Below are positions 1-5,134 of a stretch of 5,282 bases of DNA, one piece after another (position 1 is the first letter of the stretch; every line of letters starts with the position of its first letter). The position numbers and the translations under genes were made by a program. The stretch covers positions 1 through 5,282 of the forward strand of contig CAJMRU010000084.1 in NCBI GenBank assembly GCA_905215845.1, read 5' to 3'. This DNA is from an uncultured bacterium (lineage in GTDB: Bacteria; Bacillota; Clostridia; TANB77; CAG-508). The notes under the pieces were generated by a model, which saw only the letters and a list, made by a program, of their open reading frames with translations, was not told the DNA's origin and did no database searches.

Positions 1-854
1 ATCACAAATACAGGAGATGTAAAAGAACAAACAATTAAGGATTATTTAACAAATATTAAAGAAAGAGGAAAATATACAGTAGTTGCAGATGACAATTCAA
101 AAAAATTTAATAATCCACAAAATAGGCAAGATTTTGGTAAAAAGGTCAGTTTAGCAACGGTTAACAATTAAACAAGAAATTTGAGAGTATATTTCAACTA
201 TATGTATGACAATAGGCTTATAAAATTAAATCCAATGAAGAACATTAAAACAATAAAAACACCTAGAAAAGTTGTAGGATATATGGCAGACAAGGACTTT
301 AATAATTTACTAGAATGCTTTGATTTGTCAAAATTTCACGAGTATAGAGATTATGTAATAACACAATTAATATTTGATACTGGTATGAGATTAGGAGAAT
401 GTTTAGCCATTAGAGATGCAACAGATATAGATTTTCAAAATAGGACAATATTTTTACCAGCCGAAAATGCAAAAGAAAAAAGGACAGATATGTATTTTTT
501 TCAATAAAAATGGCAACTGAATTAAAAAGGTGGTTACAATATAGGGAGAGATACAAAGAGATTGAATACTGATTTTGCACAATAAAAGGTACAAAATTGA
601 AAGGTAGTAATTTTGAAAAGAATTTCACAAAATATGGAGAAAGAATTGGCAAAAGAGAAATACATCCACATCAATTAAGAAATAATTTTGCTAAAAGATT
701 TTTAATGAATGGTGGGGTTATTTATACATTGTCAAAAATATTAGGACATAGTTCAGTTCAAGTTACAGAACAAGCATACCTAGATTTAGAAACCGAAGAT
801 TTAAGACAAATGTATCAAAAACATTCCCCACTTATGAATTTAAAAGGGACATAA
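1..854 (+). pseudogene. Decayed tyrosine recombinase (phage/ICE-type integrase), 5' end outside the window
   Basis: The remnant is readable in two frames and its upstream part lies beyond the window. Bases 1-504 read in frame 1 and resemble the core-binding domain followed by the first half of the catalytic domain. A TAA at 169-171 interrupts this, where related proteins usually have an aromatic residue (TVNN*TRNLRVYFNYM). The box I arginine is in DTGMRLGE (codon 388-390). The frame breaks in the T-run at 494-501 and continues in frame 3 up to TAA 852-854, with another stop, TGA, at 570-572. Past the break are the HxxR motif (HPHQLR, H at 669, R at 678), LGHSS (H at 747) and the nucleophile-like tyrosine in EQAYLDL (777-779). 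All catalytic motifs are thus recognisable but the gene cannot make one protein. The sequence differs from the 2179-2739 recombinase, so it is not another copy of it. It probably served excision or integration of an older element. Confidence 0.88.
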
Positions 855-926
855 AATATACTGTTACATACATTTAGAAACTGTTAGCACTAACAATAAG
901 TAACTATCTATAACGGTATTTTATAT
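851..926. other. Nested inverted repeats between convergent pseudogenes; terminator or attachment-site remnant
   Basis: This stretch starts at the stop codon of the integrase remnant. The outer arms are ATAAAATATACTGTTA (851-866) and TAACGGTATTTTAT (911-924), which pair with a two-base bulge and one G-T pair. Inside are GTTAC (863-867) opposite GTAAC (900-904), and a perfect hairpin TGTTAG-CA-CTAACA (882-895). A T-rich tract follows (919-937). This could be a convergent transcription terminator for the two flanking genes. It could also be the remains of a recombinase attachment site, which commonly lies next to an integrase gene. The sequence does not decide between them. Confidence 0.4.
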
Positions 927-968
927 TATTATTTTTTGGGTTTAGAAATGCATAAGTCTTCCTGATTT

Positions 969-1939
969 TCAACCATTTTCATTGGGTTTCTCATAATAAA
1001 TTCCATCATATTTTAATAATTGAAATTGTAAATTATCATTAATTTCTATGCTTAGAGAATTGGGGTTATCTCGTTTTGGGAATACTCCAGTAATTTCATA
1101 TATTTTTGTTAATAATTCACTGGACTTTATCTTTATACCTTCAGGATTTTCTTCTAATAATTTTCTAATAGTTATAATAATTGGATTGTTTTGATAATTT
1201 AGTTCGTCCTTAATGTCATCAAAGTTTATATTATCTACTAAAACTTCCAATCTATAAGTAGTTGTGTTGAAGGTTAATACTTTTTCATCATTTTCAACAT
1301 TTCTCCAGTTATTGAGAAGAATACAGAGTCAGTTTTATCTAATACAATCATATTGTCTGCAGCACAAGTTATTCCTGTTGAACCACTAATCTTATTAAAG
1401 ACAGTACTATCATTCATTTTGTGTAGATGATGTATTACAAGAATACAAATTTTGTGGTCATCTGCGAATTTTTTTAAAGTACCGATTTCTTTATAATCGT
1501 TACTATATATTGTAGTAGTGCTATTTGAGTTTCCTCGTACTTTTTGCAATGTATCAATTATAATTAATTGTATTTTGGGATTAGATTTTAAATAATTTCT
1601 CGATTAACCCATAATCTAAATACTACAACTATATGCTAAATAAAAGCCATCTGGTGCTAGATTATCTTTTAATATTTTTGCTAATATATTTTGAGTTCTA
1701 CCTTTTCTATCCTCTAGTGCTAAATAAAGACAATTGCCTTTAATTGTTTTTTAATATATGGTCTGCCGACTAACTGGGATAATATTGTAAATATACCAAT
1801 TTTCGGCATTATCAGCCATGCGAGCTATAATTGTTTTATTCCACATTTTTATTTTTGTTTCATTTAATGGGATTTTTGAGTGAGAAATAAGTTGACAAAT
1901 ATTAATAATATCCATGTCATCTAAATTTGATTTTTCCAT
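969..1939 (-). pseudogene. Decayed RepA/AAA_25-like replicative helicase ATPase lacking its Walker A segment
   Basis: Reading leftwards from the ATG at 1939-1937, an unrecognised N-terminal piece (MEKSNLDDMDIINICQL...) runs into a TAA at 1753-1751. The same frame then resumes with GNCLYLALEDRKGRTQNI, typical of RecA-fold RepA-family helicases. Frameshifts near 1615-1630 and 1581-1590 lead to LIIIDTLQKVRG, a Walker B-like strand, then LVIHHLHK and NKISGSTGITCAADNM, all family hallmarks. A further shift near 1300-1306 leads to a C-terminal region that may be a winged helix, ending at TCA 969-971. The P-loop (GxxxxGKS/T), expected about 30 residues before LYLALED, is absent, so an internal deletion or replacement is likely. 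Such ATPases serve replication of plasmids, phages and integrative elements. AAGGT (1953-1949) lies 9 bases before the start. The gene cannot make a working ATPase. Confidence 0.85.
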
Positions 1940-1969
1940 GTTATCATTACCTTGTTGTTTTATTGTGTA

Positions 1970-1998
1970 ATAATAACAGAGAAAATACAAAATCTCAA
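1970..1998 (-). promoter_or_regulatory. Sigma-A-like promoter of the helicase pseudogene
   Basis: On the minus strand, TTGAGA (1998-1993) and TATTAT (1975-1970) are separated by exactly 17 bases, each one mismatch from consensus. It lies about 30 bases upstream of the ATG at 1939, which supports that start over the longer upstream reading frame. The promoter appears intact although the gene is broken. Confidence 0.6.
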
Positions 1999-2105
1999 TA
2001 TAAAAAATTTTGTGAATGAAATTAATATCTATTTAATTACATTGAATTAAAAGATCATAAGACCAATAATATCAAGAGATACAAACAATTTTATTCAAAA
2101 TGAGT

Positions 2106-2153
2106 TAAGACAAATGTAATACAATTCATTTAGATTTTACATTAAATGTCTTA
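2106..2153. promoter_or_regulatory. Dyad upstream of the small recombinase, candidate operator
   Basis: TAAGACAAATGTAA (2106-2119) is matched in inverted order by TTACATT (2137-2143) plus TGTCTTA (2147-2153). Pairing is perfect apart from a three-base bulge, AAA. The right arm runs into the putative -10 box of the recombinase promoter, so a protein bound to the arms could control the gene. In the rest of the divergent spacer (1999-2105) I see no further feature. Confidence 0.4.
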
Positions 2154-2157
2154 TAAT
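2129..2157 (+). promoter_or_regulatory. Promoter of the small recombinase gene
   Basis: A perfect TATAAT at 2152-2157 is preceded 17 bases upstream by TTTAGA (2129-2134), a 4/6 match to the -35 consensus. Transcription would begin near 2164. The leader would then be very short, with the strong Shine-Dalgarno GAGGTGG (2168-2174) almost at the 5' end. Confidence 0.5.
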
Positions 2158-2178
2158 GAATAAAAAAGAGGTGGTTTT

Positions 2179-2739
2179 ATGAACACAGTTCAACCAATAA
2201 GAGATAGAGAAAAATTAGAAGATTTAAAAGAAGAATTAAAGAAAAATGGCACAAGAGATTATATGTTATTTTACACAGGTATTAATTCGGGTATGAGAGT
2301 ATCAGACATTGTAAAATTAACAAGAGATGATGTAAGAAATAATGATGGTAGTAAGAAACAACATATTACAGTAATAGAAAAGAAAACCGGAAAACAAAAG
2401 CGATTTCCTTTATGTAACGGTTTATTGGTGAAAATGGAAAAATATACCAAAAATATAAAAACAGGGGAATATTTATTTAAAAGTAGAAAAGGAAAAAACA
2501 GGCCAATAACAACAGTACAAGCATACAGAATAATAAGTGAAGCAGCAAAAAGAATTGGTTTAGAAGAAATAGGAACGCATACGATGAGAAAAACTTTTGG
2601 ATATTGGCATTATCAGCAGTATAAAGATGTTGCAATATTACAGGAAATTTTTAATCACTCATCACCATCAGTTACATTAAGATACATTGAAATAAATCAA
2701 GATAACATAGATAAATCATATATGAATTTTAGTTTATAA
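2179..2739 (+). CDS. Minimal tyrosine recombinase (186 residues, catalytic domain only)
   Basis: Tyrosine recombinases cut and rejoin DNA through a 3'-phosphotyrosine link, for integration, excision, inversion or dimer resolution. Here the catalytic set is complete: Arg40 (NSGMRVSD), a likely beta-hairpin lysine at 68-72 (EKKTGK), His134 and Arg137 (HTMRKTF), His160 (FNHSSPS) and Tyr169 (LRYI). At 186 residues it is far shorter than phage integrases (roughly 300-400). It lacks both the arm-binding domain and most or all of the SAM-like core-binding domain, and opens almost directly on the catalytic fold. The start is set by GAGGTGG (2168-2174), four bases before ATG. The reading frame is undamaged, unlike its left-hand neighbours. 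The 77-residue gene follows 27 bases later and may be cotranscribed. A diverged, broken copy of its 3' end lies at 4955-5107. The target site is unknown. Confidence 0.88.
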   Translation: MNTVQPIRDREKLEDLKEELKKNGTRDYMLFYTGINSGMRVSDIVKLTRDDVRNNDGSKKQHITVIEKKTGKQKRFPLCNGLLVKMEKYTKNIKTGEYLFKSRKGKNRPITTVQAYRIISEAAKRIGLEEIGTHTMRKTFGYWHYQQYKDVAILQEIFNHSSPSVTLRYIEINQDNIDKSYMNFSL

Positions 2740-2766
2740 TATGATATACTTAAAAAGGGTGTTTAA

Positions 2767-3000
2767 ATGATAGAAATAGAAGAAATTGAAAAATTAAGTG
2801 AAGAAGCATTAAAGCAAATTTGTGATGTTGAATATACAAAAGATAAGAAAGGTAAAGATTTAAAAATAATTACATATCCCAAAAAAGAAAAGTATAAAAT
2901 GAGTGAAGAACAAATACAAGATATTTCTAAATTTATTTGTGATAATATTAGAGATGTTCGTAAATTTATTGAAGAAAACAAAGAAGATTACGCAAAGTAA
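2767..3000 (+). CDS. Small charged protein of unknown function (77 residues)
   Basis: I do not recognise a family. The protein is rich in Glu, Lys, Ile and Asp and probably mostly helical, with helices around residues 3-20 and 45-72 separated by a basic, beta-prone stretch (DLKIITYPKKEKYK, about 31-44). It has no membrane segment, signal peptide or cysteine pair. ATG at 2767 is supported by AAGGG (2755-2759) seven bases upstream. It begins 27 bases after the recombinase stop with no terminator between, so the two are probably one operon, and it could be a recombination accessory factor or plain cargo. The equivalent position beside the second recombinase remnant has no such gene: that remnant's stop codon (5105) sits at the same distance from the toxin promoter as the stop of this gene (2998). 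The gene was therefore inserted in one copy or lost from the other. Confidence 0.62.
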   Translation: MIEIEEIEKLSEEALKQICDVEYTKDKKGKDLKIITYPKKEKYKMSEEQIQDISKFICDNIRDVRKFIEENKEDYAK

Positions 3001-3027
3001 TTATAAAAAAAATGTGAAATTTTAATA

Positions 3028-3063
3028 TGTTTGCTTGATTTTTGCAAACAAATGTTGTATAGT
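3028..3063 (+). promoter_or_regulatory. Toxin promoter with overlapping dyad and LexA-like box
   Basis: TTGATT (3035-3040) and TATAGT (3058-3063) are 17 bases apart, giving a start near 3070. A perfect dyad TGTTTGC (3028-3034) / GCAAACA (3044-3050) brackets the -35 box. CAAACAAATGTTGT (3045-3058) fills the spacer and resembles the Firmicute LexA box (CGAAC-N4-GTTCG), but this copy keeps only AAC-N4-GTT. The second copy at 5152-5165 is closer to consensus. Confidence 0.6.
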
Positions 3064-3175
3064 ATTAAACATAGGAAATGAGAATAAGCGGAGTGTGTTG
3101 CCACCTTTGACATCTTGTAAATACATAAACCTCTACGACTTTTAGTTGTAAGACTGATATATGGGGGTGGTGCTA
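3028..3175 (+). repeat. First copy of a 148-base repeat: toxin promoter and leader
   Basis: These bases align without gaps to 5135-5282 at a fixed offset of 2107, with 7 differences (about 95% identity). Six of the seven lie in the promoter part (3028-3069). Only one falls in the transcribed leader (3070-3175), so the leader is the most conserved stretch. Copy 2 runs off the window, so homology may extend into the toxin coding region. Confidence 0.9.
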
Positions 3176-3176
3176 T
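3070..3176 (+). promoter_or_regulatory. Structured 5' leader of the toxin mRNA with possible sequestered ribosome site
   Basis: The leader is about 107 nt, long for a 38-residue peptide, and almost invariant between the two copies. TGCCACC (3098-3104) can pair with GGTGGTG (3166-3172) in the Shine-Dalgarno region: seven pairs, two of them G-U. A local hairpin TACGAC-TTTTA-GTTGTA forms just upstream of the ribosome site. Sequestering the ribosome site in the full-length message is common for type I toxins. Pairing here was judged by eye, without energy calculation. Confidence 0.45.
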
Positions 3177-3293
3177 ATGATAGAAACAGCATTATTAGTA
3201 ATTATTAAACTACTTTTCTTTGGATTAGTAGGAGTAACTATCATAAACATTGTTTTGTTAGGCATCATTTGTTGGCTACTACATAAACAATAA
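3177..3293 (+). CDS. Small hydrophobic membrane peptide, probable type I toxin (38 residues)
   Basis: The peptide starts MIETALLVIIKLLFFGLVGV and ends CWLLHKQ. Nearly everything from residue 5 to 35 is hydrophobic, broken by one lysine (Lys11), and the tail carries His36 and Lys37. This is the usual shape of type I toxins such as the Fst, TxpA/BsrG and holin-like peptides: one membrane helix with a charged tail that harms the cell's own membrane when overmade. I cannot assign it to a named family. GGGGGTGG (3163-3170) six bases before ATG is a very strong ribosome site and the only sensible start. The long leader, the shared terminator just after the stop and the antisense RNA promoter beyond it complete a type I module. 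A second such gene probably begins just past the window end, since its leader is present at 5135-5282. A small phage holin or regulatory peptide is the alternative. Confidence 0.75.
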   Translation: MIETALLVIIKLLFFGLVGVTIINIVLLGIICWLLHKQ

Positions 3294-3374
3294 AAAATAA
3301 CCATTCTGCTTTGCACGGTCGAATGGTTATTTTGTCATTTTATCGGCAACCACTTTCGTGGTTTCTCATTTTCT
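3292..3374 (-). ncRNA. Antisense antitoxin RNA, convergent with the toxin mRNA
   Basis: The promoter at 3381-3409 would start an RNA near 3374 that reads leftwards and ends at the terminator 3294-3333, followed by six U from the A-run 3292-3297. The product would be about 80 nt and has no credible reading frame. It carries a 5' hairpin AACCAC-GAAA-GTGGTT (3363-3348) with a four-base GAAA loop, plus the terminator stem it shares, as complement, with the toxin mRNA. Its ACCAC can also pair with GTGGT in the toxin ribosome site (3167-3171). Convergent RNAs sharing a terminator, with extra pairing near the start codon, match the plan of Enterococcus par (Fst) loci. Inferred role: pair with the toxin mRNA to block translation or trigger decay. 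Confidence 0.7.
3294..3333. terminator. Bidirectional rho-independent terminator shared by toxin mRNA and antitoxin RNA
   Basis: A perfect 13-bp stem, AAAATAACCATTC (3294-3306) with GAATGGTTATTTT (3321-3333), encloses a 14-base loop that contains a small TGC-TTT-GCA hairpin. T-tracts follow on both strands, six T on the minus strand and a TTTT-rich tail on the plus strand. It starts directly after the toxin stop codon. Confidence 0.85.
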
Positions 3375-3380
3375 ACTTAT

Positions 3381-3409
3381 ATTATACATAGATTATCGTA
3401 AAAAGTCAA
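3381..3409 (-). promoter_or_regulatory. Strong promoter of the antitoxin RNA
   Basis: On the minus strand, TTGACT (3409-3404), 17 bases and TATAAT (3386-3381) form the best promoter in the window, 11 of 12 consensus bases. It is stronger than the toxin promoter (TTGATT/TATAGT), as expected if antitoxin RNA must exceed toxin mRNA. No gene on the minus strand follows it, which is why I assign it to an RNA. Confidence 0.75.
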
Positions 3410-3460
3410 TGGCTTTTTACAAGTTTCAGGTAAATAAACAATGAAAAAGAAAGGTTTAAA

Positions 3461-4435
3461 ATGTCTAGTATAAAAATCAAATTTGATGATAGAAAATTTA
3501 AAAGAGAATTGAAGAAAAAAATAGAAGATATAACATATAGTAATATGGTAGAAGATGTAAGGGAAAAAGGGGAAATGTTTATGCTGCTACAATTAGAAGA
3601 ACAGGTATTATCAATTATATTAGAAAAATATGATGGTAATAGTAATATGTCTGTTTCAGGACAATATGACGAATTTCCACAATATATGCGATTTAGTATA
3701 AGTAAATCTATTGAAAAGTTAAAAATTGCAGGTTATTTAGCATCTAATATTTCAAGTCTATCAGGTTGGAGTGTCATATTAAGTCCAGACGGCTTATCAT
3801 ATTTTGAAAAAAAAGGGATGAGAAAAGAATTGTTTGAAGAATTACCAAATAACGCAAAAGAACTATTAGAGCAGTTGATAAAAAGTGAAACAGATAATGG
3901 AGAAATAGACCAACTGTTAAGAGATAAAGTGGAACAAGATAAAACGGACAAAATAGTAAGAAGTATTATAGGAACGCTAAAGTATAATGGCTTATTGAAC
4001 GTAACTTGGGCAGGTAATACAGTTTACTATGCAGAATTGACTGAGGCAGGAAGAACGTATTTTGAAAGGGAGAAAAAATATATGGAGAAAATAGAAAAAA
4101 TGAGTAAACCATCAGTAAGTATAGAAAATCTAACCAATACAGGCTTTTTAAATATGGGAAATATTACAGATTCAAATATTGTAATAAATAATTCTGTTGA
4201 GCGACTAGAAAAAGAAATAGAAGAAAAAGGGCAAGAAGATAAAGAGGAATTAAAACAAATATTAGATGAAGTTATGTACTATATAGATAATATAAATGCT
4301 ACTAAAAATATTCAAAAAAATACAGGACTTTTTAAAAGAATAGGTAATCATTTAGAAAAACATCAATGGTTTTATAGTCAAATAGTTGGTATTTTAGGAC
4401 AAACATTATTATTAGTAATGGGAAATCAAGTATAA
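3461..4435 (+). CDS. 324-residue protein with two winged-helix-like segments and an Asn/Ile-rich linker; function unknown
   Basis: I do not recognise a named family. Residues 1-35 are charged and basic. Residues about 45-118 and 130-205 look like two tandem winged-helix-type units: each has helices, a 'strand-turn-strand' wing and a similar end (SPDGLSYFEKK, LTEAGRTYFEREK). Residues 218-245 (SIENLTNTGFLNMGNITDSN) form a beta-prone Asn/Ile/Gly/Thr repeat. Such short strand repeats occur in proteins of bacterial conflict systems as a link between sensing and effector parts. Residues 246-285 are probably coiled coil (ERLEKEIEEKGQEDKEELK). The end (FKRIGNHLEKHQWFYSQIVGILGQTLLLVMG) has a hydrophobic helix at about 307-320 that could touch a membrane. 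GAAAGG (3449-3454) six bases before ATG supports the start. No enzyme motif is visible. It is likely accessory cargo, perhaps anti-phage, or a regulator; this is inference only. I see no clear promoter or terminator. Confidence 0.85.
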   Translation: MSSIKIKFDDRKFKRELKKKIEDITYSNMVEDVREKGEMFMLLQLEEQVLSIILEKYDGNSNMSVSGQYDEFPQYMRFSISKSIEKLKIAGYLASNISSLSGWSVILSPDGLSYFEKKGMRKELFEELPNNAKELLEQLIKSETDNGEIDQLLRDKVEQDKTDKIVRSIIGTLKYNGLLNVTWAGNTVYYAELTEAGRTYFEREKKYMEKIEKMSKPSVSIENLTNTGFLNMGNITDSNIVINNSVERLEKEIEEKGQEDKEELKQILDEVMYYIDNINATKNIQKNTGLFKRIGNHLEKHQWFYSQIVGILGQTLLLVMGNQV

Positions 4436-4508
4436 TTTTTATGAATTCCCTATTGAGATTTCCGAAAAAATATCTTAAAATCATACCAATAAACACTTTT
4501 AAGTAAAA

Positions 4509-4906
4509 CCAATAAATATTTATTGGAATGGAAAAATTTATTGCCTTTCGAGCCTTTTGCAAAATCTAAAAAGTCTGTTTGAGAGCAATTCGCCATGCCA
4601 TAGAAGTAGCATGCGGAAGAGGTCAACAAGAAGCAGTGGAAAATATATTTGGATATACAATTTCAGCGAGTAAAGGAAAGCCTACAAATAGTGAATTTAT
4701 AGCGATGATAGCTGATAAATTGAGGCTTGAATTAAAGAGTGCGTAAGATATGATGTAAGACTTGAGAGAGTAAGAATAGATAGGACTTGAAAGTTTGCTT
4801 AAAAGGCTATAAACTATATAAAAATAGTCATAAATTAAGTAAAAAATCAGCTCTCAAGGCAATAAATGAAAAATTTATAAGACAATAAACTTCCAAGATT
4901 TATTGG
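4509..4906. mobile_element. MITE-like element of about 400 bp with imperfect terminal inverted repeats, carrying a spo0A fragment
   Basis: CCAATAAAT (4509-4517) is repeated inverted as ATTTATTGG (4898-4906). Further in, TTTATTGCCTT (4537-4547) reappears inverted as AAGGCAATAAA (4856-4866), and the match extends inward as GAGC (4550-4553) against GCTC (4850-4853). Both ends thus carry the same two motifs in mirrored order, though spaced differently (19 versus 31 bases). The left end also holds a perfect 18-base palindrome, CCAATAAATATTTATTGG (4509-4526), and an extra CCAATAAA at 4486-4493. No transposase is encoded. Apart from the spo0A remnant, the interior (4747-4849) shows no gene. Bases 4436-4508 and 4907-4950 also hold no gene. 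I could not identify a certain target duplication. Confidence 0.5.
4582..4746 (+). pseudogene. spo0A: Fragment of Spo0A: C-terminal end of the DNA-binding domain
   Basis: The frame reads RAIRHAIEVACGRG, then ENIFGYTISASKGKPTNSEF and IAMIADKLRLELKSA, ending at TAA 4744-4746. This is the strongly conserved C-terminal part of the Spo0A effector domain, including the recognition-helix region (xRAIRHAIEVAW) and the KPTNSEFIA signature. Spo0A is the response regulator that starts sporulation by binding 0A boxes. About 54 of roughly 265 residues remain: the receiver domain and the start of the DNA-binding domain are missing. Upstream of 4582 the frame meets TAA at 4567-4569, and the usual SRVE before RAIRHA is garbled. 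The conserved tryptophan after EVA is a cysteine codon (TGC). No start codon or ribosome site is present. The fragment lies inside the inverted-repeat element and was probably captured from a host chromosome. Confidence 0.88.
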
Positions 4907-4954
4907 TTAATATTTTAAAATGTTAATTAAGTAAAAATTGGAGTTTTTTTATGG

Positions 4955-5107
4955 AGAAAAACATTTGGGTATTGGCATTATTAACAATACAAAGATGTTG
5001 CAATACTACAAGAAATATTTAATCATTCAGCACCATCTGTAACGTTGAGATATATAGGGATAAATCAAGATGTAATTGATAAATCGTATATGAATTTTAG
5101 CTTGTAA
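4955..5107 (+). pseudogene. 3' remnant of a second copy of the small tyrosine recombinase
   Basis: Frame 2 reads RKTFGYWHY*QYKDVAILQE and then IFNHSAPSVTLRYIGINQ to the end MNFSL, matching residues 137-186 of the 2179-2739 protein closely, with only a handful of substitutions in about 50 residues. A TAA at 4982-4984 replaces a Gln codon. Homology starts at the ATG at 4951, but an extra G (4953/4954) puts that ATG out of frame. The first 136 residues are absent, probably lost where the inverted-repeat element and its flank now lie. The remnant keeps Arg, His (NHSAPS) and the active Tyr (LRYI) but cannot function. The toxin promoter repeat starts 27 bases after its stop. Confidence 0.88.
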
Positions 5108-5134
5108 ATTTAGAAAAATTTGTAAAAATTGTTA

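Noticed and set aside
410..652. Minus-strand reading frame of 80 codons opposite the integrase remnant
   Set aside because: It is a shadow of AT-rich pseudogene sequence on the other strand, with no ribosome site and a low-complexity hydrophobic product.
2763..2981. Minus-strand frame opposite the 77-residue gene
   Set aside because: It is antisense to a better-supported gene with its own ribosome site; the Ser/Ile/Phe-rich product is typical of shadow frames.
3070..3176. Metabolite riboswitch in the toxin leader
   Set aside because: No known aptamer core is recognisable, and the context (type I toxin with antisense RNA) explains a structured leader.
3441..3473. Ten-codon leader frame (MKKKGLKCLV) overlapping the start of the 324-residue gene
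   Set aside because: Its only ribosome-site candidate is a weak AGG ten bases upstream; the short lysine-rich frame can be chance. Translational coupling is possible but unsupported.
3733..3951. Minus-strand frame within the 324-residue gene
   Set aside because: It is a shadow frame without ribosome site or promoter.
4332..4562. Minus-strand frame of 76 codons across the end of the 324-residue gene
   Set aside because: The hydrophobic product arises from AT-rich complement; it overlaps a real gene and the left end of the inverted-repeat element and has no ribosome site.
4499..4936. TTAAGTAAAA at 4499-4508 and 4927-4936 as a target-site duplication of the inverted-repeat element
   Set aside because: The left copy abuts the element but the right one is 20 bases away, and a third copy lies inside at 4835-4844. 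In such AT-rich DNA this is not convincing.
4951..5022. 23-codon frame starting at the ATG of the recombinase remnant, with GGAG seven bases upstream
   Set aside because: It reads the remnant out of frame and stops quickly; the peptide resembles no product, so it is probably a by-product of the single-base insertion.
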